Shown: positions 35,871 through 47,800 of the stretch, piece after piece
How positions within the stretch are numbered: the first letter of the stretch is position 1
Layout of the letters: every line of letters starts with the position of its first letter
Origin: Sphaerolaimus hirsutus
Lineage: Eukaryota; Nematoda; Chromadorea; Monhysterida; Sphaerolaimidae
Assembly: GCA_964036195.1 (NCBI GenBank)
Contig: OZ038454.1
Coordinates: 434,001-498,000 of the forward strand
Length of the DNA stretch: 64,000 nucleotides
Reading direction: 5' to 3'
Notes under the pieces: generated by a model
What the model was told of the DNA's origin: nothing
What the model saw: the letters and a program-made list of their open reading frames with translations, nothing else
Database searches by the model: none
Position numbers and translations under genes: made by a program

Positions 35871-38800
35871 CTGGGGGGGGGGTTGGGGTCTCCGGGGGTA
35901 CTCCTAGAGCCTGTAAAAGCCCTGGAAAATGTCTAATGTCATGCAAAGTGTCTCAAGTCATGGAAAATGCCCTGCAAAATGGCAACTCGGTTGCCATTTT
36001 GCAGTGCATTTTGCATGAATTTAGACACTTTGCACAACTTTTGATATTTTGACCCAGCAGCTGTGGGCAACAATCACCGCATGGCAACCGCGGCGCACGC
36101 GCGCGCGCCAATGCACGAGCGGCTGCCTGGCTCGCGCCCGACTGGCGCCAGTTGTTTTGTGCGGACGCGTGCTACTAGCGTTCCAAATATCCCTGGAGTT
36201 TATTTTGATTTATTTTTTAATATAGCTATGTTTGAATATCACATAAACAATAAAAAATATAAAAATAGTATATTTATGTATATTTACTCCAGGTTTTACC
36301 GGAGAGATATAATTATATTTATGTTATGAAAAGAACATAAACAAATCGGATTTATTTTTATGCCTATTTTCGTTAGTTTTTTTTCAGAGATTTGATTATT
36401 AATTATTTTTTAAATATTTTTATTTTTTCTTAGAGCGATTTTCTGAGATTATATTAAATTATATTTTGTGAAGTCATTTTCGGAACACTAGTCGCTGCAC
36501 TCTGTAGAATGTAGACACGCGCAGCACCGCATGCGCGCGCGTGTGCCGCGGTTGCCATGCGGTGTTTGTTGCCATGTGGTTATTCGCCGATATTTTACAG
36601 GGCTTTTTGCAGGGTCTGGGAGTGGCACCAAGGCGCCGTAACAGGGCCAAGTATACTGAACCCTTCGGCAACCCAGGGGTCTCCAACGGGCGCATAAAGT
36701 GTAGTAAAAGGAAGAAATGGAAAAATTGTGCATACACATTGTATGCATCTAATTAACAAAGAAATCCCGTTAACGTTGTTCTTCTCTAATAAATCTAACA
36801 AACACAACTTTTCCAGAATTTCAGTACCTAAACAATTATACACTTAGGTTCAAGGGATTAGCATAGCAATAATATCGCTATTTCATGTAAACTGGGGACA
36901 CGCCAGGTCCGGCACCAAAAGTTGCGTCGGTTCCAGAGCCTATAACTCCGGTTCTAGGGGGGGGGGGGGTAAAAATTTGAAATTTATGGGGAATATACTC
37001 TAAACCCCCCTTCGACTATACAAAGCAGGGGGGCCCTGGCGACCCACCTGAGTGTGGGCCGCCGTATACATGAATATTTTTTATAAAAAAATCGCCGTTC
37101 TAGCGACGACGGTGTGTCGGTGCCCAAGTAAACCCGGTGCCCAAGTACGCCCGGTGCCCAAGTTGAAATACCCGGTGCACAAGTACGCCTGCTGACCAAG
37201 TAAAGTGCCCGTATTTGTGCACTGGGCAATGTTTACTTGTGCACGGGGTGGCTTTTTACTTGTGCATACTTGTGCAGTACTTGGGCACCACTTGTGCGCC
37301 ATGGCAGTTGAGTACTTGGACTCGATTTTTTTTGGGTCATAAATACGAGCAGTAATCAACTAGCGCCAGTATATATGACCTGAAAAAACTATCGAGTCCG
37401 GGTAACATTCCGGGTTGTGAACATGAATGCTAGTTCACTAGTGATCACCTTCACAACCTGGAATGTTACCTGCACTCGATGTTTTTCGGGTCGTAAATAC
37501 GAGCACTAGTCAACTAGCGCTTGTATTTACGACCTGAAAAAACTATTGAGTCCGGGTAACATTCCGGGTTGTGAAGGTGATTGCTAGTGAACTAGTATTC
37601 ATGTTCACAACCCGGAATGTTACCCGGACTCTATAATAGTTTTTTTCAGGTCATAAATACAAGCACTAGTCAACTAGTCTTTGCTTGCGCACCTGACCTC
37701 CGAAGTAAAAATCTGCCCAGTGCCCAAGTAAACATCCGCCCATAGTGCCCAAATACAGGCACTTTACTTGGGCACCGGGTATTGAAACTTGGGCACTGGG
37801 TTTACTTGGGCACTGGTCTTTCGCTGTAAAAACACGGGGTGCCGGACCTCGCGTGAACGGCGATTTTTTCAAAAAAAATATTCATGTATACGGCGGCCCA
37901 GACTAAGGTGGGTCGCCGGTCCCCCCTGCCATGTATAGTCGAAGGGGGTGTAGAGTATATTCCCCAAAAATTTAAAAATTTTACCCCCTCTAGAACCGGA
38001 GTTATAGGCTGCAGAACCGACTCAACTTATGGGTGCCGGACCTGGCGTGTCCCCAGTTTATTTCATTGCTTATTTTCAGCCATTTGTGTACTAAATATAT
38101 ATGCTTATGTACCTATTTTTCACCTACTTTTAGCAGTTTTTGTTCTCTTTTCTTCCTTCTATACCTTCTGTAGTCCCCCCCGAAACATTGGACTTCTGTA
38201 CTCCCCCCCCCCCCAAAAGAAGACTTTTTCAGCTATCTATCCCCCCGAAGAAGCGGTTTACTGTCTATATTAAGACTCGCTTTGCCTAAGAACCAAACAT
38301 GCCCATTCCCTGCTATGTCACAATTTTTTTTGCATTTTTTATCGTGGATTTGGAATCTACATGTATAGAAACTCAAACTTTTCTTCCATATATATATATA
38401 TCCGGAAATGTCATCTTCCTACTGAGAACATTGATCATAGTCAAAAGTTATCGTTTTTCAGGCTGTTTTTTTTTGTTGGAAATTCATAACTTTTGCATGA
38501 CAAAATCTATCAGATTTGGTTTTTGGATTTTTGTCAAGATAGTTTTGGAGATATATTTGCCCAGACTTTAAACTTCATCAGACTTTTTTTCTCACTGAAA
38601 ATCAAGGCTGAAATTTTGAAAATGGAACCAAATTTTCAGTTTTCAAGTGAGAGCTTAGTAAATTATACAAAAACTGTGCTCACAATAGTTTTATTCAAAA
38701 AAATAAAATCAAAAAACGATGCCTGCACTTTTTTTCCACAGCAGTTTGAAACAGCCCGACACCCATTTCTACATCACAGACAATCCCACTCTGAAGACTC

Positions 38801-41800
38801 AGATGCAGTTTTATGAAAAAAGTTTCCATCGTAAACTTATGTTATTTTTTCATGGTCTTTCATTTGTATATCTCCATCTTTTATAAAACATAATTTGGAA
38901 GGGTGCTGTCATACAAAAATGCACTTTTAAGTATAAAAAAATTTACCCCCCTTTTTTATCATGGATTTGGAATCTACAGACATAAAAACTCAAAATTTTC
39001 TTCCATACATATATCCGTAAATGTCATCTTCCTACTAGGAAATTAATCAAAGTCAAAAATTATCATTTTTGGGGCAGTTTTTTTGGAAATTCATAACTTT
39101 TGCTTGACATCATATATCAACATGATATTTTGGACTTTTATTAAGATTGTTGTGGAGATCAATTGGCCCATACAAACAAACTTCATAAAACTTTTTTTTC
39201 TCTCAGAAAATTATGGCTGAACTATTTAAAATGGTACCAAATTTTTAGTTTTGAAGTGCAATCTTAGCAAATTTTGCCGAAACTGTGCTGAATTACATAG
39301 TTTGTTATCAAACAAAAAAATCGAAAGATGATGCCTGCACTTTTTTATACAGCAGTTTGAAACACACATGTCACCATCATAGACAATCCCACTCTGAAGG
39401 CTCAGATGAAGTTTTATGAAAAAGTTTCTAGCATAAACATGGGTTATTTTTTCATGGTCTTTAATTTGTATATAATCATTTTTTATTGAACATAATTTGG
39501 AAGGGTGCAATAATTTGGAAGGAAGTCATACAAAAAACACTTTTTTCCAAAATTATCACGAGTGTGGACATGCAATATCATAAAAAATCATTTGCACCTG
39601 TGGCTAAGTGTTCTGACAATGGCTTTTAGCTGGCCATTTTGTAATTTTTTGTTTTTGAACACTTTGGGATGAAATGTGAATACATAGTGTGTGCTAGAGG
39701 AACAAACAACCGTTCAAATGTTTATAGCATTCTGATTGTAAGCAAACAGAAAAAATTACCAAAGGCAAGCTAAAAGCCATTGTCAGAACACTTAGCCACA
39801 GGTACAATTTTTTTGGGATATCGCATGACCACGCTTGTGATAATTTCAGAAAAAGTGAATTTTTGTATGACAGCACCCTTCCAAATTATGTTCAATAAAA
39901 AATATACAAATTAAAGATTATGTTCAATAAAAAATAGCGATATACAAATTAAAGACCATGAAAAAATGACCCATGTTTATGCTGGAAACTTTTTAATAAA
40001 ACTTTATCTGAGCCTTCAGAGTGGGATTGTCTGTAATGGTGACACGCGTGTTTCAAAGTGCTGTGGAAAAAAATCATTTTTTAATTTTATTGTTTGATAA
40101 CAAACTATGTAATTCAGCACAGTTTCTGCAAAATTTGCTAAGATCTCACTTCAAAACTGAAAATTTGGTACCATTTTTAAATATTTCAGCCATAATTTTC
40201 TGTGAGAAAAAAAGTTTTATGAAGTTTGTTTGTATCGGCCAATTGACATCCAAAACAATCTTAATAAAAATCCAAAAGATCATAGTGATATATGATGTCA
40301 AGCAAAAGTTATGAATTTCCAAAAAAACTGCCCCAAAAATGGTCATTTTTGACTTTGATAAAGTTTCCTAATAGGAAGATGACATTTCCGGATATATGCA
40401 TGGAAGAAAATTTTGAGTTTCTATGTCTGTAGATTCCAAATCCATGATAAGAAGGGAGGTCAAATTTTTTTTACATAAAAGTGCATTTTTGTATGACAGC
40501 ACCCTTCCAAATTATGTTTTATAAAAGATGGAGATATTTTTTCATGGTCTTTCATTTGTATAACATAAGTTTATGATGGGAACTTTTTTCATAAAACTGC
40601 ATATGAGTCTTCAGAGTGGGATTGTCTGTGATGTAGAAATGGGTGTTGGGCTGTTTCAAACTGCTGTGGAAAAAAATGCAGCCATCGTTTTTGATTATAT
40701 TTTTTTGAATAAAACTGCAATTGAGCACAGTTTTTGTATAATTTGCTAAGCTCTCACTTTAAAACTGAAAATTTGGTTCCATTTTCAAAATTTCAGACAT
40801 GATTTTCAGTGAGATAAAAAAGTCTGATAAAGTTTGTTTGTATGGGCCAATTAATCTCCAAAACTATCTTGACAAAAATCCAAAAAAAAACAAATCTCAT
40901 AGATATTGTCATGCAAAAGTTATGAATTTCCAAAAAAACAGCCAGAAAAACGATAACTTTTGACTTTGATCAATTTTTTTCAGTAAGATGACATTTCCGG
41001 ATGTATATATGGAAGAAAATTTTGAGTTTCTATACATGTAGATTCCAATTTCATGATAAAAAACGCAAAACAATTTTTTGTGACATAGCAGGTTTGGTTC
41101 TTACACAAAGCGAGTCTTTAACCCTGCGGGGGTCCAAATATACAAAACCCCCGTTTTGGTTGATGTTTTTGCAGTCTTTGCAGGTTTTCAAATATAGCCG
41201 ACCTTACGGGATGGGGACTTCAAAAACACAATAAATAACGAAAAGTGGAAAACGACAAACAGACCGGAGATTTGAGCAATTTTGGTCATCTGAGGGTATT
41301 TCCAAATGGCAATCGAGTAGGTAGGCCAGCCGTGCGCGGAGAATATCTCCTTGTATTCCGATGACCACAAAACAGCCGATACCTGAAAAAAATAAATACA
41401 TTTACAGGCAGTTATATTCAGAAGAAAATACATACATATACAGGGGTATTTAGCGGCAATTGCGCTGTCTTACAAAAAAAAGAAAAAAGAAAAAAAGGAG
41501 TCCAAGAAAAAACATCAACCCCAGAAAAACAGACCTGTGATTCAGTGTCCACAGTGTGCAAGCAGTGACCCCCCTGCGCGTTCCAAATTTTGATGCATTT
41601 GTCCTTGGTGCCACCTCCAGACGCCAGGATCGACGGGTTCCAGGGACACCACGCGAGTGCCTGTGCAAAAATGTAAAAAAAAAATTTTTAATTTATTTGT
41701 ACGAGGTATTTTATATACACAAAGTTAAATTGTGCGGGGAGAATATTTTGTGAATCGATGTCGATTATCTAAAAAAAATTTATGTCGGAGTTGAAAATGG

Positions 41801-44800
41801 ATGGGAAATTGTTGTAATTTTCTTATGCAAAATTCAAGCGATTTTTATAGGTAACTAAATATAAACTGCTTCCGCATCAGGTTCGGCAACGATTTTTTTA
41901 GTTTTTTACAAGTGCCATATCTCCAGCTGTGTTTTATATATGGAGCTGATACTTAAGCGAGTATATTGGCATAACACCCCCTACTACAGACCAGCAAAGG
42001 GCGCTTAGGCGACTCACTACAGTACGGGTAGCTGAACATGCCAAAAAAGTTTTTTTTGCAATTTTTGACGTTCGCGACACGTTCGGCACCCACATGGTAC
42101 CCCCACTGCGGATGCCACCACTCCGCCCACAACGATACCACAACGGATGCGGCAACCGATCAACCAAAAGAGCGACCTTGACGGCGGCCAGGTGCTCGGT
42201 GAGCTCGTGCAGGGGCACGCCCGGCTGCGGGTCGTCGTCGCCGGGCCGGCGCCACACGCGCACCACGTTGTCGTTGCCGCCCGACGCCATGTACCTCCCG
42301 TCGGGGCTCCACCGCACGCAGCACACTTCCTGCGCGGTGCGCCGCTCTTGGGAGGCTCGTTGAATTTGACGGACCGGACCGCATTTTTGGAACATTTACC
42401 GTACCGTTTACCGCAAAGTCGTACCGTATGCAATCCTACCGTTAGGAGGCAAGACCGTTTCATGCGCCTCGCGTTCTCTTAATATTTAAAAATTCGGTTT
42501 GACATTGGTACGCCGTTTGTCGAGGTATTTTTGTTTTGGTTGAGTTTTTCAAAGTGTTCATGGGGACTGAAAATTCTGGTGACAATCCCAAAAAAATTTT
42601 TTGGAAAATTTCAACAGCAACTAGGAATGAATAACAAATAGAGTTTCAACACTAAAAGTTGTCCGTCACACAAAAAAGGCGCTTTTGATTTGACCGCCAA
42701 CTGCTCGTATAAAAAATTTCCACCACATCTGGGCAAAAGCATAAAAAAGCAAAAATATATAGCAAAGTCGAACCTGCACGTGCGCGTTGTCGATGCGCGC
42801 CACCTGGTGCTGCGCCACGCGCACGTCGTGGTGCACTATGCTCCCGTCGCGACACCCGCTGCGGCGAAAGCAAGCAAAGTTGAAGTGTGTACCGTATTTC
42901 TTCGAATAGAAGGGCGCCGTTCTATTTTCTGTGTCAGCTTTTTACCTGCCGTCCTAATAGCCCTACACACACTAGTTTTCACCGTGACTCGTGTGAAAAC
43001 TGAAATGGCCACATGGCCACATTCAACTTACTCTTATCGTATGCTATGTGTTTAAATATTCAAAATTCAATTTTCATTAATTTAAATTCAAATTTAATTT
43101 AAATTAAATAATTCAACCGTGTTCATTAATTTGCATTTGAAAATTTGAAGTCACGGTGAAAACTAGTGTGTGTAGGCACAATGGAGCGTTCAATTTTTTT
43201 CATCAAACTTCTACGCGGAATTTGCATTTGGGCACAGTATTCTTAGTAAGACATAGATATGATGTTTTTCAGATGCAGTTTTGATTTTGATATAGATATC
43301 AGAAACGAGAAATCGATGCGACAACGCGACCACTGCGTTCGCAGCTGGCAACGATCCAAACCGTGGGATGTCCAGTGAACTCACGTAGTCAACAGGTGCT
43401 CGGACCAGTCCGCCGTGGCAACTCGGTCCGTTTGAGAACGCAAATTCCGCAAACGACGACTATTCGATGGGTCCCACACCTACGGACGAAAGAAATATAG
43501 TCATATATAAAGAAATATATATAAAAATTTTGACCCGTTTAAAAGATTTTCCGAGGTAACGCAAGGCAAAGCTAATTAATAAAAAGTACTCATGTAAATA
43601 GATGGAGGATTAGCTAGCTTTTCATTTATTCACCAGGGTTAATCAAAATTTGGGCATCAAATACCATGTGAATTTGTCCATTTTTCTTCTTTGCTAAAGT
43701 TCATAATTTATGTTGCTACTTTTTCAGCTTCACACCGCCTGCGGCAAAAAATCTGCAGACATCATTACTAGGGTTGGCCGATGTTTTTTTTTAAAACGTT
43801 TTTTTTAAACAACGTTTTTTTTATAAAAAAACATGATGTCCGAAATGTTTTTAAAAACATCGGTTGAAATTTTTGATACTAAGACCTACGTATTTTGCAA
43901 AATTTTTGCGCGCAAGCGCGCAATTTCATGCACAAATACACATTGGTGGTTGTTTTCATTGGTTTTGTGGCATTTTTAGTATCAAAGCATCCAGTTCTAT
44001 GTGCTACCATGGGTAAAAAAGCCGACATGTGTTGCTGTAGTATATAATATTGAGGAAAGGTGCTTCCATGTACCTCCACAGTGTGTAACTTCACTCACAA
44101 AGTAACAACCTCCTTTTATAACCTTGTTTGATCACTATTCCGTGCCAAACTTCACCTGAAGTTACGAACATTTGACTATAAGGCGATATACGAACATGTA
44201 AACAAAAAATGGGTATTTTTGACACAAATCACCCCTTATAATGCTATCCCATGGCTCCACAGCCATTGTATGGTCATATATTACATCACAGAGTATTGCC
44301 ACTGTCTTATACAGGGGTGGGCATCTTCAGTTACCGCTGGAAAAACGCGATAGCTTGAGCTACAGTTGAGCTATCACAATGAAATTTTAACACAATAGAG
44401 TAGACTCCATAGGACACCTATGCTGAAGTTTGCAACCCAAACGGCCACAGTTTGGAGGAGTTGTGGAACACAGTTTTTAGTGTAATTTTGTGACTTCACC
44501 CCCCTTATCTCGGGACTGGGGGACTATTCGAGTAAAAAAAGAATTTGGTAGTAGGCGCGACCACAACATACTCAAAGGGCATCAAAATCGGCCGATGTAC
44601 GACAGAATGGGACGACACCAACGACCGATGCCACCCTCGATTTATCCTATGGGTGACGCCAAGTCACAAAATTACACTAAAAACCGTGTGTTCCACAATT
44701 CACCCAAAATGTGGCCGTTTGGGTTGCAAACTTCAGAATAGGTGTCCTATGGAGTCTACTCCATTGTGTTAAAATTTCATTCTGATAGCTCAACCGTAGC

Positions 44801-47800
44801 TCAATCTATCGCATTTTCCCAGCGGTAACTGAAGATGCCCACCCCTGTATACCTATATATGTTGACATATGGTCATATCTGGGAGCTTTTCAAAAAAACG
44901 TTTTTTTCGAAACCTTATCATGACACCCTGGACATCAAAGTTTCAAGACAGTTAGATACCTGTTCTTGCTGTTGTTTGTTTATTTGTGTATTTTCGGGGG
45001 GGGGGGGGGGTTAAAGGAACAGTAGCCAAAAATTGTCCCTCGGGATTGATAATTATCTGCGCGGCCCCGGGGGTAAACAGATGGTCTTTTGGGGGATACC
45101 CCCTACAGAACCCCCGGCACAGGTGCCCAACGCACCTGGACATCGCCGTTGCTCAGCGCCACGGCCAAGTAGCCGGCGGCGGACCAGCGCACGCAGCTCA
45201 CGTACTCGGCCGCGCCCTCGCCCGCGCCCTCGTCCAACTGCAGCAGCTGGTCGATGCTCTGCGTCGCCGCGTCCCACAGGTACACCTGGGCGCACTCCCG
45301 CACCCTGGAAACAGCCCTGCTAAATGTACATGGTCGGGCTGAAAAGTCCCCGGGCAGTGCTCGCCATTTGCGCTACAGGTAAGCTACAGTCATAAAATTT
45401 GAACACGTTTATATATGAGGTGTTTTGAGTTTTCACCCAAAATTTCACCGCTCTAGCTCCACCCACTGCGGAACTGTGGGGGTTACAATTTCGGTCATTT
45501 TGTACCGATGTACCAATGGTGCTCTAGCTCGATGCTGCTTTAAGTTGTGATCATTAAACTTTGCCTAGTGTAAGCCACCAGTGTTGGCAATGTGCCAGCA
45601 CTAACCAACATTAGCTATGATATCATAAGCCCAGTCAATATTGTCATTACTGTCACTACTCTCACTACAGAATTCATCATTTACAACAAAAAGTGGTTAA
45701 TACAGGATGCATTTTGCATGCACACTGCTCTTGAACACAGGTAATGTGTCCACTACAGATTAGTAATGAAAAATAGGGAAATTTTAAAAACACATCACTC
45801 ACTTACTGCACATTTCAAAATAACATTAAAATCACTGCAATACAACATGATCTCAGATGATCACCAAAAACATCCATCACAGTTCCCACGTTTCTTGCAC
45901 ATCACCCCGATCTGCATATTAATTTTACCCTCATAGAAATGATGTTGATAAAAGTGTTGAATATTATCAACACATTACCAACACTGGTGGCTTACACTAG
46001 GCAAAGTTTCATGATCACAACTTAAAGCAGCATTGAGCTAGAACACCATTTGTACATCAGTACAAAATGACCGGGATTGCAACCCCCACAGTTCCACAGT
46101 GGGTGGAGCTAGAGGGGTGAAATTTTGGGTGAAAACTCAAAACACCTGATATATTAACGTGTTAAAATTTTATGACCGTAGCTTACCCCTAGCGTGAATG
46201 GCAAGCACTGCCCGGGGACTTTTCAGCCCGACCATGTATAATGTGATGCAAAGTGTCTCACAAATGGAAAATGCCCTGCCAAATGGCAACCGAGTTGGCA
46301 AGCTATTTTGCAGGGCATTTTCCATGACTTTAGACACTTTGCATGACATTGGACATTTGACACGGCTTTTTACAGGATCTGGGAGTGGCACCTGGCTGTA
46401 CAGCGCCACTGCCACACGGTTAGAAGTCGTGTCCCAGTCGATCGGGTGCAGGTCTGCGGGTTACGGTAGGTGTGGTAGTTATGGTAGATTCGGACGCCAG
46501 GAGGGGTTCATACAGATTCATACAAGGTTCCCTCAGGGTCAGGTAGCTGGCGGATTTGGGGGGTAACCCCCCACTACCTACTAGGGTAAAATTTCCGTTT
46601 TCCGCAGGCAAATTTTTCCGTTTTCCAGCAAATGCAAAAAAATGCAACAAACAGAAATCGTCGTGTATATCGGGGGCGTCCAAGATTTTCTCGGCGCACG
46701 TGGGGATGTGCCTGGCCGTTTTCGTGCACGAAGTCACCGCCGGCCGGTTGGCGCTGTACAGAACACGATCAGAATTCACGTAGCCTGTGAAATGGCCATC
46801 CAAATTCAATTGAAATTTAAAGGCACTCAACCGGTGACGATAAAATTCAGTAAACTCATAAATCTAAGGTGAACGGAATTTTAGTTAATTAGTTGTTTGT
46901 CAACTGCAGTGTACGGAGAGGAAAAATAATCCATTACTGCAATAATGCACTTTTTCAATCAAGTAGCTATTTTCTATAAATATAGTCAATTAAAAACAAT
47001 TTTTTTTATCATAGAAAGTCATTTTTAGGTCAAATAAAACCGTGTGAAACATAGATTTTTTTGCAACCCTAGGCAGCGCAATTCGAAAACAGTGCCAAAG
47101 TGGCGGATACGAACCGCTGGGGGCGAGCGGCGCCTTGGTCTTGCTGTAGGCCAAGATGCGCATGCTGTTCTCCAGCTCGTTCATGTCCGACGCCAGCTCG
47201 CCACTGGGGGCACTCCCAGACCCTGTAAAAGCCCTGTAAAATGTCTAATGTCATGCAAAGTGTCCAAAGTCATGCAAAATGCCCTGCAAAATGGCAACTC
47301 GGTTGCCATTTTGCAGGGCATTTTGCATGACTTTAGACATTTGACACGGCTTCTTACAGGATCCGGGAGTGGCACCTGGTCACGCCGCCGTTGAGCGCCC
47401 GCCGCATGGCTTTCTGCTGGACCGACTTGTTGGGCGACGACGGCTCCGACATGCTCCCGTTCAGATTGAGCGTCCGGTTCTGGGGGGGGGGGTATTTTAG
47501 GTGGGCGTTATTTGAGGGGGTTGTCGGTATGGTTCAAACGGGATTGACTTTTCGGAATCGGGTTTGGCTTATTGACTTTTCGGGATCGGGGTCGCGGGAC
47601 CGGGATTGGTATTTTGAGATTCCTGGATAGGGATTTCTAAAAAAGTTCTAATACCAAAGGTTTTTCTCTTATTTACCACAGAGAATGGTCTAAAACACGC
47701 CTAAATGCCATAAAAGTGGCATAAATTGGACATTGGAGGTTTCTGTTCACATTGTTTACTGCAAAACGTTATTAAACTGAGTTTGAAAAAATTCCGGGAT

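Noticed and set aside
36640..36740. Exon-like peptide ETPGLPKGSVYLALLRRLG ending at an introner edge
   Set aside because: It lies inside the last CDC20 intron, would break the known GHEGRVL join, and has no partner exon.
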